Positions 27,971 to 64,000 of a stretch of 64,000 nt of DNA are shown here, piece by piece. Every line of letters starts with the position of its first letter. Position 1 is the first letter of the stretch. The notes under the pieces were generated by a model. The model did no database searches. It was not told where the DNA came from and saw nothing but the letters and a program-made list of their open reading frames with translations. Position numbers and translations under genes: made by a program. Source of the DNA: Amorphochlora amoebiformis (lineage: Eukaryota > Cercozoa > Chlorarachniophyceae); NCBI GenBank assembly GCA_054601695.1, contig BAAHQB010000062.1, positions 248,001 to 312,000 on the forward strand. Reading direction: 5' to 3'.

Positions 27971-28413
27971 ATACACATATATATATGTATATTACATAAA
28001 CAGTTGGCAGAGGATCGTCTCGGACTGTCAGTCTCCGCCCGGAGTCCAACGGAAGATGCTAGGGCAGCTATGGCAATGTATTGAAACTAAAGTTTCACCC
28101 AAACTCCAATTTGCTACACTTTCTCTTTGTTATGTTCCAGGCTAAACGAGAAATGAACCTACTTATAACCCGCTCAGCTACTGGTCTGCCAAAGAGGAAA
28201 TGGAGCGCATCGCCGGAGGTGCCACCCCTACCGGAAATTCCGGCCATACAATGAGCTCTACTATCGTTACGCCAGCTGGTAGCGCGATTGCCATGGACGG
28301 CGGGGGTAGTAGAGAAGGTGCGGAAGCTGCGGAAGCTGGGAGCGGGGATAAAGGTATCTAAGATAAACTGCGAGGTTATCTTATACATGAAAGGTTTTCT
28401 TTCAGCGAACTAG
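25446..28413 (+). CDS. REXO4-like DEDD exonuclease homologue with degenerate active site
   Basis: Exons 25446-25483, 25750-25854, 26304-26385, 26965-27076, 27259-27385, 27689-27779, 28004-28077, 28151-28353 and 28406-28413 give 279 aa. An alternative stops at 28084, for 211 aa. The middle matches RNA exonuclease 4 family order: [55 protein letters not shown], then [13 protein letters not shown] and [10 protein letters not shown]. In active members the first motif is DCE, the second ends in a conserved Asp after GHA, and the third has a His before the final Asp. Here they read [13 protein letters not shown] and ARSPTEDA, so only the last Asp is clearly kept. The N-terminal extension is Ser/Arg-rich ([20 protein letters not shown]). 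The C-terminal tail is Gly/Ala/Ser-rich. The start lies 158 bp after the upstream stop. Loss of activity is inferred from motif comparison. Confidence 0.7.
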
Positions 28414-29519
28414 GGTAGGCAGGCGCTCGCAGTGGATAGGTTATCAGGCAAGAAATGGAGGCTGATTAACAGTCCAACACAGAAGCAAAAGGAGGAGGAA
28501 TCCTTTTTATTATAATTGGCAGAGGCTTCGTCTCTCAAACGGTTGTTCTGTAGAAGGCAACTGCATATGGTGTCGATTCAACGCAGTTATTAAAACTGAT
28601 TTGTGTTATCGGCAGCAAATATTCACTAAGTTATAAACAGCATCATCGACTTATATCTTTTAGATCTACTAGATCTGTAGATCTAGTCTAGCTAGTATAT
28701 CTAGTATATACTAGATATACTAGATATAGACCGGTCATGTACTAGATGTACTACAGATTAGCGGGAGGTAACTTCTACTAGTTCTATCTTATTCTAGTTA
28801 TTTCTAGTATTTGTACATACTAGATATACCAGCTACGTAGACGGTACATAGTCCAGATACAGGATAGTCTAGATAGTACAGACCGTCCACTAGATCCAGC
28901 ACACACACACACACTACATATATATATATATATATACAATATATATATATATATATATAAATATATTTATATCTAGTTATATACATAGATAACATGATAT
29001 ATCTAGATAACTACATCTTAGAGTCTAAGTTAGAGATCTAGATACTATACTCTTATTCCATTGAAGTAATGGATACTATCTAGACTGGTAAGTGTATGAT
29101 GTACTAGACTAGCGTCTAGACTAGCTAGAGTACTAGTGCTGGTATACCTAGATATACGTACGTACGTACCGTAACGTACGTACGTACACGAGATATATAC
29201 TATCTTGACTAGTATACTATTACTAATATTAGTTGTAAACAAGTACGTAGATATATACGTACGTACGTACGTATCTAGTATAGCTATCGCTGATTACTAC
29301 TAGACTATACATGCTACGCTTGCTAATATATGATCTAGATCAGTATACTTTCTAGAAATTATCTAGGCTATGTATATGATCTAGGTCCCAGTGGAGATAA
29401 TACTACTAGACTAGTAGTATCATATATATATATATATATATCTATATATAAATTTCTCATATTATATATAATATATATATATATATATGTATGTATGTAT
29501 GTATATATATATATATGTA

Positions 29520-29550
<31 letters not shown>

Positions 29551-29879
29551 ATTTATTATATACTATCGCGAGAGGAGTTTGATTCCGACTGTCGCTACTA
29601 AATATATATATTACGAATTATATTACTAAGTTATACTCTTGAGAATCTCCAGACGCTGATCTACAGGAAATCGGCGAACCTGATGTTTTTAATTTTTAAT
29701 AATAAATCGTTAATCATTGATAATCGGTGTAGAATTCGGCCATTATTTATGCATATCGCTGGAGCCCATTGCTGTATATGTATGTATACACTAGATCTAG
29801 AGATAAAGGCTGGAATTAGCTAGACTAGTGCATTTAATTTAATTGTAGTCTAGCTTGGTACTCGCTGGCAAATTCATAT
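28414..29879. other. intergenic spacer with CTAG clusters and ACGT palindromes
   Basis: Positions 28414-28620 may include 3' UTR of the exonuclease-like gene. From 28660 to 29450 the sequence is crowded with tctagatc, ctagtata and similar CTAG palindromes. It also has alternating ACGT runs (29155-29187 and 29253-29274). Two TA runs interrupt it, and 29570-29870 is unique. No exon was recognised. Confidence 0.65.
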
Positions 29880-43158
<13,279 letters not shown>

Positions 43159-43521
43159 ATCGAGGTTGATACCCTCGTTCGTCAAACGTGTGATGTGTTT
43201 CGGATGATGTCGACTCGCGCGAGAGACCCCTACCAGGCGCCTATATCATTGTGAGATATACGAAAATATCTGTCCTATATCTCAATAACCTCATGAGATA
43301 TCTTGATATGTGCGAATGATATCTTAACTCCGGATTTGCTCCAGCCAAGCGAATGGCTTTTGGCTGCGAGTTTTAGACCCACTGAGCCAACGGTGTACTC
43401 CCTAGTAGGATACAACCTAGATCCAGCTCATCATTCTTCTACGTCATTTTGTTAGTCACTGGAAATCTTAATTACGCTTGGATCTGAATAGGCAAAGCTG
43501 TGTTTGAAGCCCAATCCAAAT
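43159..43521. promoter_or_regulatory. divergent intergenic region between ACSS3-like and ARID genes
   Basis: A 363-bp region lies between a minus-strand ATG at 43158 and a plus-strand ATG at 43522. It has no microsatellite and is more balanced than the introns. A bidirectional promoter is inferred. I could not point to a definite core element. A repeated tgagatat/gatatctt pattern occurs at 43251-43332. Confidence 0.5.
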
Positions 43522-44828
43522 ATGACATCCAAGGTAACTCTTTCTTCTACGTCGATTCCACTGTTATGTCTTGTTGTATATCTCAGGTTGAGTTCAACCG
43601 CAATGGAGAGCCTGTTGTCGTGAGTGAATCGGCTATGACGGTCGAGGCAGAGCCAGACGACACCGTGATACGTGCCGCGGTTCGGGAGATCCTTTCGAAT
43701 GCGGACCTGAACGTTGTGACGAGGAAAGTCGTCACCACAGCACTGGAAGCTCAGTTCAATAGGTGACCTAATCATAGAAAGTTATTTGCCGGTCGTCTTG
43801 ACATTCGATTACATCTTTCAGGTCCCTTCGTCACCGTAAATCGTTCATCAAAACATGCATAGGCGATTATCTCGCGCAGCAACGCAACCAAGTTACCAAG
43901 AAGAACTCTTCAGCTTCTAACCAACAACCGATCCGTTTGTCCCAGCCGAACCAGATCTCAGCTGTTCGGACACAAGCTCCGGCCCCCCACACTTCATACC
44001 CGCACAGTTCCTCGAGGAACTCAGCTCAAGTAGGGGGACCTTCCCCGTCACCCTCAACAGTCGTTGTACAAAGTACTGCGCTGATAAGCCAGAGTGAAAA
44101 CCTCCCATACCAGCGAAAAAGACCAGCAGAAGATATCAAAGGGCCTCCGCAGAAGAAGATGATTAACGCGAGGTGATTGCAATATGTATCCCCTCGCTCT
44201 TTCTCTATATCCCTCTCGAATTCTATCTTGATCTCCCCCTCCTCTCCGGTTGGTTATTGTTTATGTGCTGCTCTGTACCAGTCCACAGGATACCTACTCC
44301 AACAGCATGGTGAAAAACTTGACAACGGCCTGGTAACCTCATAAGAGCATCTGATTTTGGACTCAAGAACCATGTAACCCTAGGCCTGGCCTACCTGCTC
44401 GTTTTCTCAACTCGGTGGAGCGTTGCAAGTTCTACGACAAGATTGTTCGCTCTCTAAATCAGCTAAGGTAAGCTCGAGGAACATCGAAATTTCGAAAACT
44501 GACACCATGCTCATAAGGGAAAACGCGAAGAATGGGGGACAAATGCCTGCCTATCCATCCCTCGGCGGCGTGCAAATCGACATATACTCAATGTAAGCCG
44601 AGTACTCTAACGAGAAGAGATGAAATTTTAATATCAATCCCCATAAGGTGCTTCACTGTTATGAGTCTCGGAGGTTATTCAAAGGTTAGCACTCGCATTC
44701 TATAACATTTATTCCCTTGTATCACACACATATATCACGCTGTATAATGTACACTATTTTGTTGCAATTATTATATAATTATCTATAAAGCACATATATA
44801 CTGTATATAAATATATACATATAAATAT

Positions 44829-44862
<34 letters not shown>

Positions 44863-44864
44863 AC

Positions 44865-44896
<32 letters not shown>

Positions 44897-44958
44897 AGAT
44901 TGTACATGTACATACGTATATAATATATATATACTATATTATACACACAAACATAAAT

Positions 44959-44991
<33 letters not shown>

Positions 44992-45072
44992 AAATATATA
45001 TATATATATATACAGATACATATTTATATTATATATACATATATATGTATCTATGTGTATATGTGTATGCAG

Positions 45073-45117
<45 letters not shown>

Positions 45118-45378
45118 CATATATAACATATATATATATATATAATATATATATATATATGTATATGTATATATGTATGTATACATGTATGTATGTATTG
45201 GATGTAAACAATATATACATATAACATATACACACACATATATGTATATAATATATATATACACACATATATATACATATATATATGTGTATGTGTATAT
45301 GTATGTGTGTATTGAATATGCGTACCTTTATGCATGTGTGTGTGTACGCACACACGCACACTCACGCATCTATATATG

Positions 45379-45422
<44 letters not shown>

Positions 45423-45564
45423 TATACATATATATATATATATAATATATATTACATATATATATATATATGTGTGTGTATGTATTCTAAAAAGATATCC
45501 ATGCAATTATATATATGTGTATATGTGTATGTGTGTGTTTGTATATGTGTATATGTTTATATGT

Positions 45565-45604
<40 letters not shown>

Positions 45605-46123
45605 ATATATGTATATATTTTTTTAATATTATTATTATTATCATTATTATTATTATTATCATTCTAATTACTGTTATCCTTATTATTGTTATTATTATTA
45701 TTACTCTTAGTATTATTATTCTTAGCACTATTAATCTTGGTAAATATAATATATATACATATGTACGTATATATGTATATATATGTGTGTATATATTGTG
45801 TGTGTGTGTGTGTACGTGTGTATGTACATAGTTGTATGTATCCAAACATACAATATATGTTATATTTATTATGCAGATACAAATATTATATATGTGTATA
45901 TATCTACATATATATATATATATGTATGTATATATATATATATAATATATATACATATATATATATATATGTATGTATATATATGCGTGTTTATTATACA
46001 TATATATATACATACATATATATATATATAATATAATTATATAATATATGTATATATATATATATGTATATGTATATATTTAAAATATAAAATACGTACG
46101 TACGTGTATAAACACACACATAC

Positions 46124-46166
<43 letters not shown>

Positions 46167-46934
46167 GAATGCGCGCGTGTGTATATGTATGTTGCACAAT
46201 TTTCGTGTGTGCTTGTGCGAGTCTGTGTGTGTGGGTGGGTTTGGGTATGTACGTATAGCTCAGCCCGACCTTCACCAATCTATTTTCCCCGTCCAGGTTT
46301 CAAAATTGGACTGGGAGCGCCTCTACACGAAACTTGTAAATATTCTTTCGTATCCCGTTATCCAGACTGATAGTGTGATGGTCCAGGTACACGGGTCTAA
46401 TCCAGTCGGGACGAGAGATCAGGCTACTCGTGCGCACGAAGCCCTCTTGATTTGCCAACTCTACAGGACGTACTTCCTGCAGCAAAGTAGTGGAACTCCC
46501 ACCGCGGCTCCCGCAGTTCCGGCACCTCCTCCAGTTCCTGCACCTCCAGCGGCTCCTATGGCTCCCACGGCTTCCACTGCTTCCACAGTATCAACTTCGT
46601 TGCAGGTGAATGTATCGGTAAGCTCATCAGGAAGCCAAGCGTTTCCTGCCCAGCGGAGACTGTGGCCCGCTTTTCCTGATCTTCCCGGATTTCACAAAGA
46701 AGATCAAGAGAAGGTTAGACAAAGTACAGGTTTTAAAGCCCAATGACATATACATATACATATATATATATATATATATATACATATATATATACATTTA
46801 TGTTTGTATTTATGTTTATATGTATATTTACATACAATTATATATACGCACATATGTACAATATTACATATATATATATATATATACATAATATATATAT
46901 TACGTATGTATATTATATACATATTTATATATAA

Positions 46935-46965
<31 letters not shown>

Positions 46966-46992
46966 ATATGTACATATATATACACACACATA

Positions 46993-47042
<50 letters not shown>

Positions 47043-47227
47043 ATATATACATATGTGTGTGTTTTTATATATATATATATATATATGTGAATATATATAC
47101 TTGTGTGTATGTGTGTGTGTGTGTGTGTGTGAAAACGGACATGTATATTAATTACTTCTACAAACATTTTCTTCCAAAATACAAACACACTCACAACATA
47201 ATACACGAAATAATATACACACATACG

Positions 47228-47279
<52 letters not shown>

Positions 47280-47283
47280 CGTG

Positions 47284-47345
<62 letters not shown>

Positions 47346-47464
47346 TATCTAGGTGTATACATACATACTGCAGACATACTGCACATAAAAAATATAATAT
47401 ATGCACATCTTGCACATATAAAATATGATATATGCAGACATGCAATATATATATATATATATAC

Positions 47465-47525
<61 letters not shown>

Positions 47526-48362
47526 CGTGTGTGTGTGCGTGTTATAATACACGTATATACATATATATATATATATATATATACATACATAATATGTATT
47601 TTTCTGTATAAGACAAAAAAGAATATATAAATATATATTTTATCTAGTATATATATATATATAAGATAAAAATATATAGATGCAGATAAACATCTATTTA
47701 TCTACACATCTTTAACTTCCATTCTTTTCAGATTGCGACTGTGGTCCGCGCGATGGCAGGAAAAATAGAGGCACAACTACCCATAGTTTCCTTCTCTTTC
47801 ACAAATCATTACGTTTCCCTTTTGATGCCTCCTTGTACAATAGCCCCTGGTCACCTTGTCAAACATACTAAGAAATTTGCGTCGTTTCCCCGTGTTTTCA
47901 CAGACTGTCTTCTCATCCAAGCTCGAAAAGGCCCTTTCATTGCTGACTCGAAGGCTAGATGGCTTACGGTGAATCCTTATTATTGGGCGTGTGATTGCCA
48001 CCTTAATCGACCACTTCAGGTCTCATGCTACCTTTGTCGAGAGAAAGATATCTCAAAGAAGCGAGCAAATGAGGCAGTCGCTGGATGTAATCCAGAGGTA
48101 GTAGTCGCAAACTTAACTTGTCTTTTTAGCAGTATCGGGATATCTATGAGAATATGTCTTGATTTGTAGGGATTATGCCAATCGCAACGACACCCTTGCG
48201 CAGTCCATTAATCTTCTCTTTGCGCAGAAGTATGTGCACCGTTTTTTGGTGTGATTTCGTTGAACTCTCATGTTATTCAATATTAGGTTCAACTCTGACA
48301 AGTGTCCTCCAAACTATAATAAACACTTTCAAGGTTACTGGCATTTGGCGTATTACATTTGG

Positions 48363-48400
<38 letters not shown>

Positions 48401-48439
48401 TTTTATATATATATTGTTTATATGTATTAATATAAATAC

Positions 48440-48475
<36 letters not shown>

Positions 48476-49066
48476 ATATATATATATACTTATATGTATA
48501 CATACCTATATATAACATATATATATACATATAACAATTTATATATATATATATGCAACTCTAAAGAGTAGGCTACTACATATATGTATGTATGTGTATA
48601 TACATATGGATTTATACAAAACATGTATATATTTATATACATACACATATGTGTATATACATATATACATATATATAAGATAAATATTTATGTATGTATC
48701 CCTCTTAAACATATGTATGTATCCCTCTTAAACATATACTTTTGTATGTATATATATATATATATATAATATATGTGTGCATATTTATATACACATACAC
48801 ATATACACATGAATATTTACATATGTATACAATACTTACCAGATTAATGTGTACTCATTATATTTATCTATATAATATATATATATATATACATATATTT
48901 ACCATCACATACATGTAGTATGATACATTTAAATAATATTTTTTGTACACAAAAATATATAATATATGTTTGGATATGTATGTATATGTAACTGTATGTA
49001 TATATAATATATATTTACATATAATATATGTGTATATATTCATACATACATATATATGTATAAATA

Positions 49067-49098
<32 letters not shown>

Positions 49099-49300
49099 TT
49101 TATTATATATAGAACTAGACATTTTGTACAAACATACTACTTAGGCGCACATTACACACCTTTGTACTTTATATTCAGACATATACATGTAAAGTATGTA
49201 TATCGTTCGTATAGATATATATATATATATATATATATATAAATGTATATACATACCAATATACATACATATATATATATATAACATTTGCAACAGGATA

Positions 49301-49352
<52 letters not shown>

Positions 49353-49477
49353 CTACTCTCCCACCTCCACCTGCTGCAAGCGCAGTTCCCGTCGCATTTG
49401 CTGTTGGAAGCAATACCGGTGAAAATCCCGTAGTCACGTCGTCAACACGACCGGTGCCTGTAGCGAGCTCTGAGTGA
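43522..49477 (+). CDS. DEK C-terminal domain plus ARID domain protein
   Basis: Exons 43522-43533, 43587-43762, 43822-44172, 44282-44332, 44384-44467, 44518-44592, 44648-44684, 46297-46713, 47732-47785, 47904-47968, 48020-48097, 48170-48229, 48287-48333 and 49353-49477 give 543 aa. A DEK_C helical bundle (about residues 28-84) reads [30 protein letters not shown] and [17 protein letters not shown] disordered linker has a basic cluster ([10 protein letters not shown]) that could be a nuclear signal. The ARID/BRIGHT domain (about 200-322) is split over five exons: [60 protein letters not shown] and [19 protein letters not shown] domains bind DNA, often AT-rich, in SWI/SNF and related complexes. 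Beyond is a Pro/Ala-rich stretch and amphipathic helices ([33 protein letters not shown]). The first exon is 12 bp (MTSK). The short introns near the start contrast with the 1.6-kb intron inside the ARID. Confidence 0.9.
45627..45735. repeat. ATT trinucleotide repeat tract
   Basis: Degenerate (ATT)n of about 100 bp in the large intron of the ARID gene. Similar AAT/ATT tracts occur at 35850-35900, 52970-53005 and 53103-53137, always in introns. Confidence 0.8.
48690..48737. repeat. 22-bp tandem duplication
   Basis: The unit tatgtatccctcttaaacat occurs twice in a row in the last intron of the ARID gene. Confidence 0.8.
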
Positions 49478-50253
49478 GCTCCGTAGTAAATCGCAAGCCG
49501 GGACTTCTTGGACTTCGTTATATCGTCTAGATATTAGCTATCGATATCACAGCTGCTCGGTACCATCTGTGTACATCTAGGATACTCTAGATCAGATACA
49601 TATCTAGCATATCTAGATATCAGTAGACTAGACTAACTCAAGCATATCAATGATGATCACGGAACGGTTACTCAGTGACTAGTACGAGTTACTGTGGCAT
49701 GTATGCAGTATTTCGGTACACGCATCATGATGATATTTACAATATTAAACTGGCCTATGATCTAGATAATACAGATCGGAATTCAATGACATCAATCTTC
49801 TAGTGGCGTCTGTATATCGATCCAAATTAAAGAATTTTTCATTCACTCAGTCACTCAGTTCCACGCATACTCAGATACAATACGTTGGTTGTATATAACC
49901 ATAAATCGGATATATATATATATATATATATATATACTCTAGATCTAGTAGATATATGTACTAGTGTAATATTATCTAGATTATAATTAAATAGACAATA
50001 TATACTGAGTAAATATATATTCTAGATATTGGTATCATAACCATGCGTCGATGTAAGATTATACACACTGACGTTCTAGATGTAGACTAGATCCTAGAGG
50101 ACATGTACATGACTCATGAGTCATGACATATATGATATATCATATGACTAGGGTCTAGAGGGTATACATATTATTATATCATCATAATGCCACGGATCAT
50201 TTATGGACGAACGCATTTCAATGATACCTATTGTATACATATACACGTAACAC

Positions 50254-50292
<39 letters not shown>

Positions 50293-50484
50293 GTGTATTT
50301 TTATATGGAGTGTATAATATACATATATATATATATACATATATATATATAACGTATATATATATATATATATAATATATATATATATATATTAACGTAT
50401 ATAAAGGCTGAACCGATCCACGCAATGCACGCTCTATCTTCTCATCCATTCCTTTCGCGGTTCTGCGCTTGAAAATTGAAATCA
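49478..50484. other. intergenic spacer, CTAG-rich
   Basis: Positions 49500-50170 contain many ctagat and tagatatc words and repeated actcagt/atgatgat motifs, with few dinucleotide runs. This is the intergenic signature seen elsewhere in the window. TA microsatellite resumes at 50255-50400. No exon was recognised. Confidence 0.65.
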
Positions 50485-51004
50485 TAGGGTTAGGGCTAGG
50501 GATACCATTAGGGTTGGGGATAAGAGTTAGCGTTCGGGTTAGGGTTAACGGTAGGGTTAGGGTTAGGGTTAGGGCCAGGGCAAGCGTTAGGGTTGGGTAT
50601 TCTCCTTAGGGTTAGGGTTAGGGTTAGGGTTAGGGTTAGGGTTTGGTTAGGGTTAGGGACTTAGGGTTAGGGTTAGGGTTAGGGTTAGCGGTAGGTTAGG
50701 GCTAGGGTTAGGGATTGGGATTTAGGGTTAGGGTTTGTGCTAGGGCTCGGGTTTAGCGATAGGCTTTGGTTTGTTTTAGCGTTAGGGTTAAAGTTAGGGT
50801 TAGGATTAGAGTTAGGGTTAGAGTTAGGGTTAGGGTTAGGGTTAAGGCTAACGTGGGTTAGGATTGACGTTAGGTTACGGCTAGGGTTAGGATTAGATTA
50901 TTCAGCATGTCGTTTAGGGTTAGCGTTAAGGCCTGGGTTCGGATTAGCGTTAAGGCCTGGGTTCGGGTTAGCGTTTGGGTTAGGGTTAGAGTTAGGGTTA
51001 GGAT
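50485..51004 (+). repeat. degenerate TTAGGG telomere-like array
   Basis: About 520 bp are built almost entirely from TTAGGG units with many variants (TTAGCG, CTAGGG, TTGGGG, TTAGGA). The longest clean run is near 50606-50642. It lies between the ARID gene and the kinase gene, ending about 490 bp before the modelled start of the latter. A plus-strand Leu/Gly/Arg repeat frame here is a translation of the array, not a gene. Confidence 0.95.
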
Positions 51005-51143
51005 GGAAATAGCGTCCGTATTTATATACGAGTAGATATTTTTCCCATGTATATATATGTATATATATTAATTATATATATATATATATATGTATTTATA
51101 TGTAAGGCTAATAGTATACATGCCAATATGTAAACAGCTTCTT

Positions 51144-51223
<80 letters not shown>

Positions 51224-51262
51224 GTGTATATATATAAAGAAGAATATATATATATGTATATA

Positions 51263-51293
<31 letters not shown>

Positions 51294-51497
51294 TGTATAT
51301 ATGTGAGAATGTGTGCAATGTTTTTCCGGAAGAACCAGTACGCCAGGCTCTTGGTCATGCAAAACTATTCCGGAGCGATAATATCGTCCATCGAGCCCTC
51401 GGGGACTACTCGAGCCCTCAGGGACTACCCTTGTCAATATGAAGTCTGTAAACTTAAAAAAGTCTGAGTTAAAGTCGAAGAAGACATTGCAGAGCTG
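51005..51497 (+). other. region upstream of the kinase gene, possibly with an unplaced first exon
   Basis: A (TA)n run is followed from 51310 by unique sequence. The frame reading EEDIAEL continues upstream of the ATG at 51498 to an AG at 51476, so translation may start earlier. A further coding-like piece at 51333-51446 ([20 protein letters not shown]) could not be joined in phase. It may be 5' leader. Confidence 0.4.
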
Positions 51498-62263
<10,766 letters not shown>

Positions 62264-63035
62264 GGAGTTTTTCTGGGTAGTTAGGGTTGTCTAGTTGTGC
62301 GCATTGTGTAATGAGTCTATACACTTACTAATTTATCATTAAACCGAAATTTACTTGAAATAGAAGCTATGCAAATTTCGGTATCCTGTTGGTGCTCAGC
62401 ACAATTGTCAGCTCAAAGCGTATGTAGTGCAGAGTACCAAGAGTATACATACCAGCATATATGTATCATGATACGTTATACATCATATAGTACATATATA
62501 CTAGATATAAATACACACACATACATATATATATATATTACATATGTATATATATATATATATTACATATATATATATATATTACATATATATATATTTA
62601 TTTGTAATATAATATATATATATGTGTGTGTGTGTGTATATGTCTGTGTGTGTGTGTGTGTTGTGTTATAAATATATCTAGCATAAAACACATACATTTA
62701 ATTAATTTTTTGATTTGTACTCCACTGCTATTTCAGTCAGTACTGGGTATACTAGTCATAAATCATGATATGTGTATCTGTATATATATTTTAATATACA
62801 TATATCGGATATATATACGATATGACATATTTATACGCAGCGACAATGTCATGCATGCCTAGATGTATATATATATATATATACATACATATATATATAT
62901 ATGCCAGTGTCATATACTACTCAGTCTCATCTACCTACCGTGATATTTTGATTCTACTGGCCAATGCCATATACTGCTCAGTCTCATCTACGATACTCAG
63001 TAATACTGGGTAGTGGTAAGACTCAGTTACTAGAA

Positions 63036-63081
<46 letters not shown>

Positions 63082-63196
63082 AATATATATATATATATAT
63101 ATAATATACTATCATAGTAATATATACATATGATATATATGTCATACATATATGCGTATACATACATACATATATATATATATATTTGTAAATATA

Positions 63197-63227
<31 letters not shown>

Positions 63228-63274
63228 AATATATATACATATATGATAAATATGTAATATCATAGTATGTGTAT

Positions 63275-63327
<53 letters not shown>

Positions 63328-63490
63328 AACTTCTATACATATATATGTATACATATACACACATATATGTATGTATGTAATATGTATGTATGTATATCTG
63401 TACATATATGTATGTATATTTATGCTATATGTACATGTATGTACATTATATATATATATATATACATATGTATATAGATATGTACGCATG

Positions 63491-63522
<32 letters not shown>

Positions 63523-63547
63523 TTATGTATACGTGTACATGTATGTA

Positions 63548-63580
<33 letters not shown>

Positions 63581-63635
63581 CATATATATATATATATATA
63601 TATACATACGTATATGTATATATATATATATATTA

Positions 63636-63703
<68 letters not shown>

Positions 63704-63730
63704 TTATACATTATATATATGTATAATATA

Positions 63731-63768
<38 letters not shown>

Positions 63769-63831
63769 CAGATACTAGATATATGTATAGGTCTATATAT
63801 ATATATTGTATGATAGTAATATGTAAACTAT

Positions 63832-63862
<31 letters not shown>

Positions 63863-63921
63863 TTACAGATATATATATGTATATTATAAACACACACACA
63901 TATATATATATATATAAATAT

Positions 63922-63959
<38 letters not shown>

Positions 63960-64000
63960 CAAGTATATACGTATTATATATATATTATATATATATATAT
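62264..64000. other. downstream flank, mostly TA-rich, no gene seen
   Basis: Positions 62264-62490 are unique 3' sequence of the kinase gene. From 62500 on it is TA/CA microsatellite, apart from a unique patch at 62660-63035. Long open frames here are translations of the repeat. Confidence 0.65.
62902..62996. repeat. imperfect 35-bp direct repeat
   Basis: The word catatactactcagtctcat, followed by ctac, recurs 60 bp later as catatactgctcagtctcat plus ctac. Each copy is preceded by gccagtg/gccaatg. It lies in the intergenic patch after the kinase gene. Confidence 0.8.

Noticed and set aside
47777-48001. Continuous plus-strand reading through 47786-47903 and 47969-48019, and the minus-strand frame opposite
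   Set aside because: Splicing out those two stretches yields strongly helical peptides with consistent phases through to the stop at 49477. Reading through does not.
50737-51012. 91-codon Leu/Gly/Arg frame
   Set aside because: It is the translation of the TTAGGG array.

Overview
This is a nuclear eukaryotic window, very AT-rich and intron-dense. Supporting observations: short exons (mostly 35-200 bp) bounded by GT..AG, introns of hundreds of bases filled with (TA)n and (CA)n/(TG)n microsatellites, interstitial TTAGGG-type telomere-like repeats, and eukaryotic proteins (ARID, DEK C-terminal, SAP, SAM, ACSS3-like acyl-CoA synthetase, REXO4-like, NEDD4BP2-like kinase). No operons, rRNA, tRNA or CRISPR were seen. 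The lineage cannot be fixed from sequence alone; a protist or alga with TTAGGG-type telomeres fits. I built the genes by hand by joining exons whose splice sites and codon phases agree, so exon edges are inferences unless a conserved domain crosses the junction.

Layout, left to right: (A) a small minus-strand gene, 605-2134; a CTAG-rich spacer; (B) a large minus-strand gene with two tandem SAM domains, 3299-14121, 5' end uncertain; a contested stretch, 14122-17971, with a possible small plus-strand membrane-protein gene (X) and competing minus-strand exons; (C) a minus-strand SAP-domain gene, 18347-19753; (D) a divergent plus-strand gene with a coiled coil and a compact helical domain, 20075-25287; (E) a plus-strand REXO4-like exonuclease homologue lacking key catalytic residues, 25446-28413; a 1.5-kb spacer rich in CTAG and ACGT palindromes; (F) a minus-strand 29-exon gene for a mitochondrial ACSS3-like acyl-CoA synthetase, 29880-43158; (G) a divergent plus-strand DEK_C/ARID chromatin gene, 43522-49477; a spacer with CTAG motifs and a 0.5-kb degenerate TTAGGG array; (H) a plus-strand gene joining a NEDD4BP2-like P-loop kinase, a 2H phosphoesterase-like region and an RG-rich tail, 51498-62263; then TA-rich flank.

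Two divergent pairs (C/D and F/G) have compact shared upstream regions of 321 and 363 bp. Several products (C, E, G, H) suggest nucleic-acid or chromatin roles, but nothing shows that the genes act in one pathway. The cumulative phases of F (651 aa), G (543 aa), H (526 aa), D (352 aa), C (370 aa), A (119 aa) and E (279 aa) all give open frames with lengths divisible by three.
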